DNA of 64,000 bases, taken from positions 2,418,001 to 2,482,000 of the forward strand of contig NZ_CP087196.1 of NCBI RefSeq assembly GCF_024749285.1. The letters are read 5' to 3'. A program made the position numbers and the translations under genes. Below the pieces are notes generated by a model. That model was not told the DNA's origin, searched no databases, and saw only the letters and a program-made list of their open reading frames with translations. Positions 51,443-60,434 of this stretch are shown one piece after another; positions within the stretch are counted from its first letter, which is position 1, and every line of letters starts with the position of its first letter. Origin of the DNA: Pseudomonas sp. B21-015 (GTDB lineage Bacteria > Pseudomonadota > Gammaproteobacteria > Pseudomonadales > Pseudomonadaceae).

Positions 51443-52327
51443 ATGAACCCGTTCGAAGACATGCGTATTTTTTGTCAGGTCATGGACTCCGGCAGCTTCA
51501 CGGCGGCGGCCGATCAGTTGGGCCTGTCCAAGCAATTCGTCAGCCGCCGCCTGATGCAACTCGAAGAGCGCCTCGGCGTGCGCCTGCTCAATCGCTCCAC
51601 CCGGCGGCTGGACGTCACCCCGTTGGGGCAGAGTTATTACGAATCGGCCCTGCGCCTGCTCAGTGAAGTCGAGCAAGTGGAACAGGGCATCGCCGGCCAG
51701 ACCATCGAGCCTCGCGGCACCATTCGCCTGAGTGCGCCGTTGTCGTTTGCCGTGGCACATTTGGGCTGTTTGCTGCCGGTATTTTTGCAGCGTTATCGCG
51801 ACGTCGTCGTCGAGGTCGACCTGAGCGATCGGCCGGTGGACTTGCTCGGCGAGGGTTACGATTTGGCATTGCGCATCGGCGTGCTGGAAGACTCGACCCT
51901 GATAGCGCGCCGCATCGCTGTCATCGAGCGGGTGTACTGCGCCAGCCCGGCGTATCTGGCCGAGCGTGGCACGCCGCTTGAACCCGAAGACTTGCACACC
52001 CACGATTGCCTGCCCTACGGCCATGGTCGCCAGGTGCAATGGCGGTTCGAAGGGCGGGGCAAACCGCTGACGGTCAACGTCACCGGGCGCATGCGGGTCA
52101 ACAACGGTGAACTGCTCAAGGATGCGGCCATCGCCGGCATGGGCATCACATACTTGCCGACCTTCATCGTCGGCTCGGCTCTGGAGGACGGTCGGCTGGT
52201 GTCGGTACTGGACGAATTTCGCCCCGAGCCGCTGACCTTATCAGCGGTCTACCCGCAGCACCGTCAGGCCTCGCGACCGGTGCAGGCGCTGATCGAGTTC
52301 TTGCGTGAGCGGCTGAATCAACAATAA
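51443..52327 (+). CDS. LysR-family transcriptional regulator
   Basis: A 294-residue LTTR of the large CrgA/DsdC-like group. The helix-turn-helix is MRIFCQVMDSGSFTAAADQLGLSKQFVSRRLMQLEERLGVRLLNRSTRRLDVTPLG, followed by the usual effector domain (GTIRLSAPLSFAVAHLGCLLPVFLQRY...GYDLALRIG). It lies divergent from the exported hydrolase gene at 51282. The ATG at 51443 was preferred to one 19 codons upstream. Confidence 0.92.
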   Translation: MNPFEDMRIFCQVMDSGSFTAAADQLGLSKQFVSRRLMQLEERLGVRLLNRSTRRLDVTPLGQSYYESALRLLSEVEQVEQGIAGQTIEPRGTIRLSAPLSFAVAHLGCLLPVFLQRYRDVVVEVDLSDRPVDLLGEGYDLALRIGVLEDSTLIARRIAVIERVYCASPAYLAERGTPLEPEDLHTHDCLPYGHGRQVQWRFEGRGKPLTVNVTGRMRVNNGELLKDAAIAGMGITYLPTFIVGSALEDGRLVSVLDEFRPEPLTLSAVYPQHRQASRPVQALIEFLRERLNQQ

Positions 52328-52441
52328 GAGGGCTCGCGTCATCGCTGATTACAAGATCGCAACAAACCCCTGATGTGGTTTTTCCTGACGCTGATCTAGA
52401 CTCGTGCCGGTCAATCGAAGACCCGGAATCTGGAGCATGCA

Positions 52442-53248
52442 ATGGAAGTGCCGACAAAAGAAAAAGCCATCGCCAGCAATCGCGATGCGTGGAATGACTC
52501 CGCCCAACACCACAAAGACACACCCGAATGGCGGGCGCGCCTGGATGCCGTGAGCCATGGCGATTTTTCCTGCCTGGATGACACCCTCACCGGGTTGCTC
52601 CAACAGGTCGGTGTCGATGGCAAGGATGTGGTGCAACTGGGCTGCAACAATGGCCGGGAAAGCCTTTCGCTGTTTGCGCTGGGTGCCCGCAGCGTAGTGG
52701 GCGTCGACCAGTCCGGGGCCTTTCTTGATCAGGCCCGGGAGCTGGCATCCCGTTCGCCTCATCAGCCCGAATTCATCGAGGCTGACATCCATCACCTGCC
52801 GACGGAGCTTCACCAGCGCTTCGACGTGGCGCTGATCACCATCGGCGTATTGAACTGGATGCCGGACATTGGCGAGTTCTTGCGCCATGTCGCGCAAACC
52901 CTCAAGCCCGGCGGCAGCCTGGTGATATACGAAACCCACCCGTTCCTGGAGATGTTCGACCCCGAGTCAGCCGATCCCTATCGCCCGGACAGCTCGTATT
53001 TTCGCCGTGAGCCTTTCGTCCAGGACCAACCGATCGTCTACGAAGGCAAAGTCGAACAGCAGGCCTCGGTGTCCTACTGGTTCGTCCATACCTTGGGCGC
53101 GATCTTCACCGGTGCCGTGGAGGCGGGGTTGCAGATCAGCCACTTCAAGGAATACCCGCATTCCAATCGCGAAGAACTCTACGACAAGTATCAGCAGCAA
53201 AAAGCGCAGTTGCCGCTGTGTTACACGTTGGTGGCGGTGAAACGCTGA
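52442..53248 (+). CDS. Class I SAM-dependent methyltransferase
   Basis: A 268-residue methyltransferase. Motif I is VVQLGCNNGRESLSLFALGA, motif II includes VVGVDQSGAFLDQARELA, then FIEADIHHLP and FDVALITIGVLNWMPDIGEFLRHVAQTLKPGGSLVIYE. The substrate is unknown; a small molecule is more likely than protein or DNA given the layout. It is a lone gene, followed by a REP element. Confidence 0.88.
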   Translation: MEVPTKEKAIASNRDAWNDSAQHHKDTPEWRARLDAVSHGDFSCLDDTLTGLLQQVGVDGKDVVQLGCNNGRESLSLFALGARSVVGVDQSGAFLDQARELASRSPHQPEFIEADIHHLPTELHQRFDVALITIGVLNWMPDIGEFLRHVAQTLKPGGSLVIYETHPFLEMFDPESADPYRPDSSYFRREPFVQDQPIVYEGKVEQQASVSYWFVHTLGAIFTGAVEAGLQISHFKEYPHSNREELYDKYQQQKAQLPLCYTLVAVKR

Positions 53249-53282
53249 GTGTCAGATCGGAGGAATGAGTTGCACTGACTGA

Positions 53283-53383
53283 CGCCATCGCGTGCAGGCT
53301 CGCTCCCACAGTTGATCTTCAGTGAACACAAAATAGGTGGGCACCCTCAATCCAATGTGGGAGCGAGCTTGCTCGCGATGGCG
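53283..53383. repeat. Divergent REP palindrome
   Basis: CGCCATCGCGTGCAGGCTCGCTCCCACAG pairs with TGTGGGAGCGAGCTTGCTCGCGATGGCG, with arms less well matched than in other copies. It marks the left boundary of the polysaccharide operon. Confidence 0.8.
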
Positions 53384-53420
53384 GCGACACGGTCCTCAGT
53401 CAAGTAACGCCATCGGCCAC

Positions 53421-54110
53421 TCACGCCTGCGCCGCGGTCGCTGGCTGCGGCTCCGGTTTACGCAGCGCGGTCAGCCGCGAGCCGGTGTAGTAGGTTTCGC
53501 GAAAGAAGCGCCAGCGGCCGAACAGGTCGTAGACATGGGTGATGTGCCCTTGCTCCTGGTAGTCCATGCGGATGTGCATTTTCATGGCCTGGATGTTGCG
53601 GGTATCGCAGACGTCCACGATCTTGTTGCACCCTTTGGCCCGCATCGCATCCCAGAGTTTGAACTGGGCGTCCACCGACAGGCTGGTGCCAAAGTAGAGC
53701 GGGATCATTTCACCGCCGAACTCGAAAAATTCACCGGGATTGACCCGGAACCAGCAGCCGTAATAGTGCCGGTCAAAGTAGTCCCTGGCGCTGCCCCAGA
53801 TAAATCCGATGGCATCACCTTCTTCGTTCACGTACATGTGCCCGGTGTGACCTTCGGCGGCGATTTCGGCCATGGCCTTGACGCGGTTACCGTAATACTT
53901 GGTGAAAGCCGTGGCGTTTTCCGGGGTGATGGTCACCAGACGCAAGCCCGTATAGGGCCGCAGATTGTGCGGCGCCACCGGGGTCACCAGATCGCGCCCC
54001 AGCCATAGCAGCTCTCGATGGAAGTACACATAGCGTTTCCAGAGCGTCTGGAGTGTTTGGAGCAGGCCTTTTTGTTTGATGCGTTCGCGAAGCTTGTCGA
54101 TGACGCTCAT
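53421..54110 (-). CDS. GNAT-like protein of the polysaccharide operon
   Basis: A 229-residue protein. The central part (LRLVTITPENATAFTKYYGNRVKAMAEIAAEGHTGHMYVNEEGDAIGFIWGSARDYFDRHYYG) has the strand order of a GNAT domain. CNKIVDVCDTRNIQAMKMHIRMDYQEQGHI is a plausible acetyl-CoA/peptidoglycan-type acyltransferase C-terminus. It is probably a sugar or lipid acyltransferase acting on the polymer. It is the last gene of the operon, 57 bases after the ChbG-like deacetylase gene. Confidence 0.65.
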   Translation of the reverse strand: MSVIDKLRERIKQKGLLQTLQTLWKRYVYFHRELLWLGRDLVTPVAPHNLRPYTGLRLVTITPENATAFTKYYGNRVKAMAEIAAEGHTGHMYVNEEGDAIGFIWGSARDYFDRHYYGCWFRVNPGEFFEFGGEMIPLYFGTSLSVDAQFKLWDAMRAKGCNKIVDVCDTRNIQAMKMHIRMDYQEQGHITHVYDLFGRWRFFRETYYTGSRLTALRKPEPQPATAAQA

Positions 54111-54167
54111 GAAGTCCTCCGAGGCCGAAGCCAGGGTGTGGTGGGTAAGGTTTTCGATGGCAATGAA

Positions 54168-54980
54168 TCAGGATTTCAACGGGTACAGTTCGGTTGAGTA
54201 TTGCGGTTCCTCTTTGAACGCCCTCGGCACAACGGCGTAGGACACCCTCGGAACACCGCCAAGACGCTGATCCAGCACATGGCTCAGCGACTCGCCCGGG
54301 TCCAGATAGGCATCGCCAAAGTCGGCGCCGATATGGATCGGATGGACGACGATTTCCAGCAGGCCGTCGATTGGCATCACCACGTTGCGCAAATCGACCG
54401 GGGTGCATACGTTCTGGGCGCTCGCTCCGGCCAGGCTGTTCAATCGATGGTTGAGCAACGTCTTGAACACTCGCTTGGACACACTCAGGTTACTGCCCAG
54501 GTCGCGTGCCAGTCGCACGGGCACCCCTTGGCTGGCGGCGAAACGCGCGACGATATCGCCAATGGGCCAAATGTTGTGCACATGCTGATGGGAATCGAGG
54601 TGGCTGGGGTGCAGGCCGTTGTCCAGGCAGCGTTGCCATTGGGCTTCGAGTTCCTCCAGCACCGCGTCGCGATCCTGGCGGTTGAGCCGGAGACTGTGGC
54701 GGGGCAGGCTGAGGTCGAACTCGCCCTGGCTGTCGCAGAACGTCGAACGCGCGAGAATCGACAGGCTCAACGGCCGGCCATACGTGAGGTTGAAATGCAG
54801 CCCGATCCGCCCCTTGAGCAATGGTTGCCGGGCCAGGGCGCAGGCGGCTTCGAAGGCCGGCATGTTGGCCATGGCGGTCGCGGAGCTGATGACCCCGGCG
54901 TGAAAGGCACCCAGTATCACCGCGTTTTCGCTCGGGCTGAGGCCGAAATCGTCAGCGTTGACTATGACTTGGCGAGGCAT
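54168..54980 (-). CDS. ChbG/HpnK-family carbohydrate deacetylase
   Basis: A 270-residue YdjC-fold deacetylase. VIVNADDFGLSPSENAVILGAFHAG carries the metal-binding Asp residues. HPSHLDSHQHVHNIWPIGDIVARFAA supplies the two metal-binding histidines. Relatives remove acetyl groups from chitobiose-type N-acetyl sugars or hopanoids. The ATG at 54980 overlaps the end of the preceding GNAT-6/FemAB-like gene by 29 bases. A role in trimming or recycling the N-acetylated polymer is inferred. Confidence 0.88.
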   Translation of the reverse strand: MPRQVIVNADDFGLSPSENAVILGAFHAGVISSATAMANMPAFEAACALARQPLLKGRIGLHFNLTYGRPLSLSILARSTFCDSQGEFDLSLPRHSLRLNRQDRDAVLEELEAQWQRCLDNGLHPSHLDSHQHVHNIWPIGDIVARFAASQGVPVRLARDLGSNLSVSKRVFKTLLNHRLNSLAGASAQNVCTPVDLRNVVMPIDGLLEIVVHPIHIGADFGDAYLDPGESLSHVLDQRLGGVPRVSYAVVPRAFKEEPQYSTELYPLKS

Positions 54981-56172
54981 GTTCGCCCTCTCTGTCTTTT
55001 TCGGTGGGTGCAGGGCTTTTGACGACGGGAGCCTGCATAGCAGTAAGCGTAGGAGTAACCAGCGCCGCTGCACGCCAGGCCTGCCATTTTTTTAACCAGG
55101 GTTTGAGCCGGTGCCAGAGCCGCAGAGCCAGCCCCAGGACGAGGCCGCTGGGACGCCAGGAATAGAAACTCCAGCGCCAGTGCTCCAGTTGCCCGGTCAT
55201 GCGCTCCAGGAGTTGATGGCTGGAGTTTTCCAGGCTGACCCGCGAGGCGTCGACCCAATGCCAGTTGTCATCCAGCCCCCAGCGGATCCACTCTTCGAGC
55301 AGCACGCGACCGCTGCCCAGGTCTGCGTGTTGCGGCAGGAACGCCAGGTTGTAGTCGTACAGCCGGCCCTGTTCCAGCAACCCGATGCGGTAACTGATGC
55401 AGCGCCCGCCCAGTTCCAGCAGCACCACCCGCACCAGTCCCTGTTCGGCGAGGGCGCTGAAGGCCCGTTCGATCCATTGTCGGCTGCGGTCGCTGGTGAA
55501 AATCCCCACACCTTGAAGGCCTTTCCAGCTCTGTGCTTCGACTTCGCCGAGGGCCTGCAACAGCGGCCCGATGGTGGAAGCGTCGGGGGTTATCCGTCGG
55601 ACCTCGGCACCGCAAGCCGCGATGCGTTTACGCGCCCGGCGCAGTTTGTAGCGCGGGTCGCCGGACACTTCCTGGCGGTCGGCATCGCTGATCAGGTGCA
55701 CCGGCACCCGACAACTGAGGCGGCGCTCGCCGGTCGAGCTGTGGGCCATCCAGGTGGTCAGCGCACTTTCTTCGCCGATGGGTTCGGACAATTCATTGAG
55801 TTGCAGCATCGCATGGGGCACGCGACGGCGGATGATCACCAGTGCCTTGCGCATGCTGTCGGCATCCAGGCAGCTGAGTAGGGCCAGGCGATCGGTGAAG
55901 GGATAACCGAGGTGATGCAGCACCCGAAACGGTAGCCCGCCAAAGCGCTCCACGGATACCACCAGTGGCAGGCACAAGGCCAATTCATCGCCTTGCCAGC
56001 CCAGCAGAACGTGCAAGCGTTCCCCAGCGGTCAGTGCCTGTTCCGATGCACGCAGCCAGGCGAGGGTGTTGAACGGCGTGTGGTCCGTCACGCGCCAGCA
56101 CAACCCCTCATAGGCGGCTGTTGGAAAGTCTGGAGCGCACAGCGACGTGCGCCATTCGAATCGAGCCATCAT
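54952..56172 (-). CDS. BcsL/CelD-type GNAT (FemAB-like) acyltransferase
   Basis: A 406-residue protein whose central region (DPRYKLRRARKRIAACGAEVRRITPDASTIGPLLQALGEVEAQSWKGLQGVGIF followed by LVRVVLLELGGRCISYRIGLLEQGRLYDYNLAFLPQHADLGSGRVLLEEWIRW) matches the GNAT_6 domain. That domain is found in cellulose- and exopolysaccharide-biosynthesis acyltransferases. The start is uncertain: two tandem ATGs at 56172/56169, or an ATG at 56190. It lies just after the glycoside hydrolase gene. Confidence 0.8.
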   Translation of the reverse strand: MMARFEWRTSLCAPDFPTAAYEGLCWRVTDHTPFNTLAWLRASEQALTAGERLHVLLGWQGDELALCLPLVVSVERFGGLPFRVLHHLGYPFTDRLALLSCLDADSMRKALVIIRRRVPHAMLQLNELSEPIGEESALTTWMAHSSTGERRLSCRVPVHLISDADRQEVSGDPRYKLRRARKRIAACGAEVRRITPDASTIGPLLQALGEVEAQSWKGLQGVGIFTSDRSRQWIERAFSALAEQGLVRVVLLELGGRCISYRIGLLEQGRLYDYNLAFLPQHADLGSGRVLLEEWIRWGLDDNWHWVDASRVSLENSSHQLLERMTGQLEHWRWSFYSWRPSGLVLGLALRLWHRLKPWLKKWQAWRAAALVTPTLTAMQAPVVKSPAPTEKDREGEHASPSHSQR

Positions 56173-56203
56173 AGGTTCAGGCCGCCGCATAACTCATGGA
56201 CGT

Positions 56204-58123
56204 TCATGAGGCGCTCCAGCTCAGGGCAAACAGGGTTTGCCCAGGCAGATCGAAGCTGACGCGACCGTTCTGACAGTTGAATGTGCCTTCGCGACTGCGA
56301 CTGTCGGCACCGAAATACACCAGCGCTCCCTTGGTCAGCGGGCAGGTCGCCCCGGCCAGATCGACGCGTTGCGCGCGGGTGCCCTTATTGACGCCCAACA
56401 GGCTGCGTTGGCGCTCGGTGGCCATGGCCAGCACGTCGACTTCGAAGGCGTCATTGTCCAGGCGCATGACGTTTTTCAGCCAATGCTGCTGGATGAATTG
56501 CTGGGCCAGGCCCACCGGTTTGAGTTCGAAACGATCGCCACCCAGCACCCGCACCATGCCTTTGGGGTAGTTCGGTTCGTCGGCGGCCTGGAACCAGTTG
56601 AGCATGTCCAGCAACCCGTCCTGCGCCGAGTTGATGACCACCGAGGCCCACCACAGCGAAGCGAAATGGGTTTCCTGATCGTAGGGGCTCAGGCTTGAGC
56701 CGCTGGACAGGTTGGTCTGGTCCAGCAGCAAGGCCTTGCGTGGCCGGCCTTGGGCATCGAGGCCCACCAGTTCGGCGGCGCGGCGCACGCTGTCGCGGTA
56801 GACGCGGGTTGCCAGCAGGTCGCGAACCATCCATTCGTGCCAGGCGAGGGCGTCGATCTGCCCGCCGGATTCGGCCAGCAGGCGCCGTGCCCAGTCGATA
56901 CCGCGCTTGTCGGCGGCATCGTCGGCGAACGGGCCATTGACGAAGCGCGAACTGGCGGGCATGGCAATGCGTATGCCGGCCCTGGCGTTGGCCGGGTCGC
57001 TGCGCACCTGCCGGGCCATGCTGTTGAAGATCGCCTGATAGTTGGCGTAGCTCGGGTAATTGAGGTTCGGCTCGTCGGCGAACGCGATGTAGTGGACGCC
57101 CTTGCCGCCGAGGGCGCGGGTCGCGGCGAGCCAGGCGTCGAGGCCGGCGTTGCTCTGGGGGTCGGCTCGCAGATCGGCCTGGCGCTGGCTGCCGGCCAAC
57201 AGCGTGATGTCCTGCGTGATACCGAAGCGGTTCTGATAAAGCTGGCGGAACGCATCTTCGTGGTGCGGATTCTGCGCGGTGACGTCGACGAAACTGTAAT
57301 AGGAGCCCGCCTGGGGTTTGAGGGCGTCGAGCGCCGCGAAACTGGATTGCGGCGGCAGTACGTAGGGCAAGTAAATGCCCAGATTCGGGGTCGGGCCGAG
57401 CGTCTCTTTATGCAAGGTCAGCCGGGTCTGGCCATCGTCCTCGCGCAGCGGCTTGAGTTGTTGCGGGTTCTGGGCGAACAGGTTTGCCGTGCCATCGAGC
57501 CAGAACGCGACCTTGCCGCTGCCTTGCAGGCGCAGGCGCCAGACTTGTTCGTCCTGAGTGACGGGCAGTTCAAGCTGATCGAATTGCCAATAGGCGCGAT
57601 AGGGTTTCAGCGCCAGCGTCACTTGTTTGTTATCGCCCACACGCTGGGCCAGCAGGGCACCGACACCACCGTGAAACTTGCCGGCCAGCACCGCGTGTTC
57701 CCCCGGTGCGACTTTGAAATACAGTTCATCGCCGCCACGGGTTTCGGCGCTGAAATGCACCTTGGCCGGGGCGAACAACGCCACGGTGCGTTCGTCGTGT
57801 TCGACCGTGTAGCGGCGGAAGCTGTAGCCCGGAATTTCCAGTCGATAACTGGCGGCACCGGGCGCCAACGGCCAGCTCTGTCTGCCTTGGGTTTCACTGG
57901 CGGCGATCAGGCGATCACCTTTCAGGTTGCCGTTGCCGTCGAGCAGGTACAGGTGTTCTTCGTTGGCATCCGCCTGCCACGCCGGGACCCAGCGAATGGT
58001 CAGCGTGTCGGGGCGGTCCGCTTGCAGGTACAGGCTGCCGTCGCGAATGTCGGCCCAGCGCATCGGCGCCGCCTGGGCGCTCAAACCGAGGCCCAGGCTC
58101 AACAGCAGCACGAGGCGTTTCAT
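56204..58123 (-). CDS. Secreted clan-A-like glycoside hydrolase of the polysaccharide operon
   Basis: A 639-residue precursor with a clear signal peptide (MKRLVLLLSLGLGLSAQAA). Residues ~25-240 are beta-rich; ~245-560 look like a TIM barrel. IAFADEPNLNYPSYANYQAIFN has Glu351 in a (D/N)EP motif at the expected acid/base position, and KALLLDQTNLSSGS and WWASVVINSAQDGLLDMLNWFQ resemble later barrel strands. A beta domain closes the protein. PslG-like hydrolases play this role in other EPS systems, but this protein is not obviously PslG. It overlaps the flippase gene by ATGA. Confidence 0.75.
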   Translation of the reverse strand: MKRLVLLLSLGLGLSAQAAPMRWADIRDGSLYLQADRPDTLTIRWVPAWQADANEEHLYLLDGNGNLKGDRLIAASETQGRQSWPLAPGAASYRLEIPGYSFRRYTVEHDERTVALFAPAKVHFSAETRGGDELYFKVAPGEHAVLAGKFHGGVGALLAQRVGDNKQVTLALKPYRAYWQFDQLELPVTQDEQVWRLRLQGSGKVAFWLDGTANLFAQNPQQLKPLREDDGQTRLTLHKETLGPTPNLGIYLPYVLPPQSSFAALDALKPQAGSYYSFVDVTAQNPHHEDAFRQLYQNRFGITQDITLLAGSQRQADLRADPQSNAGLDAWLAATRALGGKGVHYIAFADEPNLNYPSYANYQAIFNSMARQVRSDPANARAGIRIAMPASSRFVNGPFADDAADKRGIDWARRLLAESGGQIDALAWHEWMVRDLLATRVYRDSVRRAAELVGLDAQGRPRKALLLDQTNLSSGSSLSPYDQETHFASLWWASVVINSAQDGLLDMLNWFQAADEPNYPKGMVRVLGGDRFELKPVGLAQQFIQQHWLKNVMRLDNDAFEVDVLAMATERQRSLLGVNKGTRAQRVDLAGATCPLTKGALVYFGADSRSREGTFNCQNGRVSFDLPGQTLFALSWSAS

Positions 58124-59424
58124 GCCGATTTCCGTTGCAGCATCTGAAGCATCGGTGCCACATCGCTGGGCAGGATGATCAGGGTTTGCCAGACCGGTAC
58201 GCCGCTCAACCGGCAGTACATCACCAGCAGCGCGACGGTCACGGCCAGGTAGGCGATGGACGATGCCGCTGCGGCGCCGACGATGCCATACATCGGGATC
58301 AGCAGCAGGTTCAGGGCCAGGTTCAGCAACGCGCCGAGACCCATCAACAGCGAAATCGTGCCGGGGCGATTTTTACCCAGCAAGTCCAGGCGCAGGATGC
58401 TCGCATAGCAAAGGCCGAGCAGCCCCGGCAGCAGCGCCAGTAACGCTGGGTAGGCCGGCTGATAGGCAATGCCGAACAGCGTGACGATCAGCCATTCACC
58501 GATCACCGCCATGGTCAGGCAGGCGCCGAGCATCACCGTGGCGGTCAGGCGCAGGGCCAACGGCGTCAGGCGATCCATGCCTTCGTCCTGTTGCAGCAGG
58601 CGTTTCATCAGCGGCGTGGTCACCGCCTCCGGGACGATCAGCAACAGCTCGGCGGCAGCGCTGGCCATGGCGTAATGACCCAACGCGGTGCTGCCGAGCA
58701 GGGCGCCGATGAACAGGTAATCGGAGCGCAGAATCACTTGCTGGAACAACAGGTCCGGATGGCTGCGGGCGCTGTAGCGCAACAGTTCTTTCTGGCTGGC
58801 GCGGTCCCATTGCAACGTCAAGGGTTGCGCACGTTTGAGCCAGACCCAACCGGCCAGCACCACCAGGCTGATGCCGGCCAGCCAACTGATCAGCGCCGCT
58901 TCCAGCGCGGCGTCTTTCCACATCCAGAACAAGGCGATAAACAGCAACAGGGGCGCCAGGGATTCCACCAGCCGCAAGGCATTGAACGCCACCACACCGC
59001 CCGACGCGTTGTGCAAGGTCAGCAGGCCGCTCTTGAGTACAGTCAGCGGCACCGCCAGCAGCAACAGCCAGGCGAGCAGTCCCAGTTGCGTGGTGATGTC
59101 GAGTTCGCTGCCGAACTCCCGCACCAGCGCCACCACCAGCAACGTCAGCAAACCCGCCAGCAGGCAACCGAACACCAGCACCTGGCTCAGCAGCAAACCC
59201 ATGGGCCGTTGCTTGGCCGCCTGATACCCCACCGCCGAATTCAGCCCGCCGCTGGTGGCGGCGCTGATCAAATCGGGCAGGGTACTGAGTAGCGCAAACA
59301 GGCCGCGTTCGCTGGGGCCCAGAATCCGCGCCAGCAACACATTGCGCAGCAGCCGCAGGCCGATCATCGCCAGTTTGGTGCCCATGCTCAGGGCCAGGTG
59401 TTTGAGGTAGTGGCTGCGACTCAT
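58120..59424 (-). CDS. Wzx/MATE-like polysaccharide flippase
   Basis: A 434-residue integral membrane protein with about 12-14 segments. It belongs to the polysaccharide-biosynthesis/oligosaccharidyl-lipid flippase group: LLRNVLLARILGPSERGLFALLSTLPDLISAATSGGLNSAVGYQ and the later RSDYLFIGALLGSTALGHYAMASAAAELLLIVPEAVTTPLMKRLL are diagnostic in style. It moves the lipid-linked repeat across the inner membrane. The ATG at 59424 overlaps the upstream deacetylase stop (ATGA). Confidence 0.88.
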   Translation of the reverse strand: MSRSHYLKHLALSMGTKLAMIGLRLLRNVLLARILGPSERGLFALLSTLPDLISAATSGGLNSAVGYQAAKQRPMGLLLSQVLVFGCLLAGLLTLLVVALVREFGSELDITTQLGLLAWLLLLAVPLTVLKSGLLTLHNASGGVVAFNALRLVESLAPLLLFIALFWMWKDAALEAALISWLAGISLVVLAGWVWLKRAQPLTLQWDRASQKELLRYSARSHPDLLFQQVILRSDYLFIGALLGSTALGHYAMASAAAELLLIVPEAVTTPLMKRLLQQDEGMDRLTPLALRLTATVMLGACLTMAVIGEWLIVTLFGIAYQPAYPALLALLPGLLGLCYASILRLDLLGKNRPGTISLLMGLGALLNLALNLLLIPMYGIVGAAAASSIAYLAVTVALLVMYCRLSGVPVWQTLIILPSDVAPMLQMLQRKSA

Positions 59425-60422
59425 GGCCGGGCTCCGCGGTAGATGCGCCACGACAGCAATTCCGGATTGCGCGCCGTGCGCTGGCTGATGCCGATCCGTG
59501 GCAAGGCCAATGGGTCGTCGACGCCACGATAAATCCCGGTGGCGGTGCCCAGGGCAAACGGGAAGTCGTGTTCGGCCACATGTTCGCGCACCCGCGCATC
59601 GTGGTCGCCGTTGGGGTAGCAGTAGACCGGCAGCGGCCGGTTGCAGCCTTTCAAAAGTGCATTGCGGCTGCGGCTCAGTTCTTCATCCAGGTGTTGATCG
59701 TCAAGGCCGGTGAGGATCGCGTGGCTGGCGCCGTGAGGGCCGAAGCGAATCAACCCGCTGGCTTCCAGCACGCGCACTTGATGCCAGTCCAGCGCCTGGG
59801 GCAACGACTCTTCGGGGCATTGATCGGTGAGCCGGCTCAGTTCGCCCGGTGGCAGACTTTTCAGGCTTTGCAGAAAATGCAAAAGCGCCAGGCTACGACG
59901 CTGTACATCCAGATCATCGAGCAGCACCGGTAGCGGTCGCCCGACCTGTCGCAGGCATTCAATCAAGTGTGTCCGGGCTTTTTCGCCGTGGCTGTGCCAC
60001 AGGGTTTCCCCCAGGCTTTCCCACCAGAAGCGTTGCCGGCTGCCGATGAAGTCGGTGGAGAGAAAAATGCTCGCCGGCATCTGATGCTTTTTCAGCAACG
60101 GGAAGGCATTCAGTGCGTTGTCGCGCCAGCCATCGTCGAAGGTCAGCGCGACTTTGGGCCGCTCCGACCTGAAGGTGTCGGGTTGCAAGATCTCCATCAA
60201 TGGCACGCAATCGAAGTGTTTCTTCAACCAGAGCAGCAGATGGGCAAAGGCCTTCGGCCCGACGCACAGTTCATTGCGATGGGGCAGGTCGGCGGCGCGG
60301 TCATTGGCCAGCACCCGGTGCAGCATCAGGATCACCCCGGCACCTTGCAGTTGGTGACGGCCTACCGGCGAGTTGAGATAAAGCCAGCCACTGGTGCGTT
60401 TTAATAATTGTCTGATCGCCAT
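59421..60422 (-). CDS. Polysaccharide deacetylase (NodB/CE4 type)
   Basis: A 333-residue protein. VALTFDDGWRDNALNAFPLLKKHQMPASIFLSTDFIG is CE4 motif 1 with the catalytic TFDD. GPHGASHAILTGLDDQHLDEELSRSRNALL is motif 2 (H-x3-H), and YCYPNGDHDARVREHV is the later Tyr-Pro motif. No signal peptide is evident, so it may act on lipid-linked intermediates at the inner face or be exported by another route. It overlaps the flippase gene by four bases. Confidence 0.88.
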   Translation of the reverse strand: MAIRQLLKRTSGWLYLNSPVGRHQLQGAGVILMLHRVLANDRAADLPHRNELCVGPKAFAHLLLWLKKHFDCVPLMEILQPDTFRSERPKVALTFDDGWRDNALNAFPLLKKHQMPASIFLSTDFIGSRQRFWWESLGETLWHSHGEKARTHLIECLRQVGRPLPVLLDDLDVQRRSLALLHFLQSLKSLPPGELSRLTDQCPEESLPQALDWHQVRVLEASGLIRFGPHGASHAILTGLDDQHLDEELSRSRNALLKGCNRPLPVYCYPNGDHDARVREHVAEHDFPFALGTATGIYRGVDDPLALPRIGISQRTARNPELLSWRIYRGARP

Positions 60423-60434
60423 GGCGCGGTCCTG

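Noticed and set aside
33236..52407. The 13-base string TCTAGACTCGTGC occurring before both the PEBP gene and the methyltransferase gene
   Set aside because: It probably reflects a shared TAGACT -10 box; no matching -35 box was found at either place, so it is not reported as a regulatory link.
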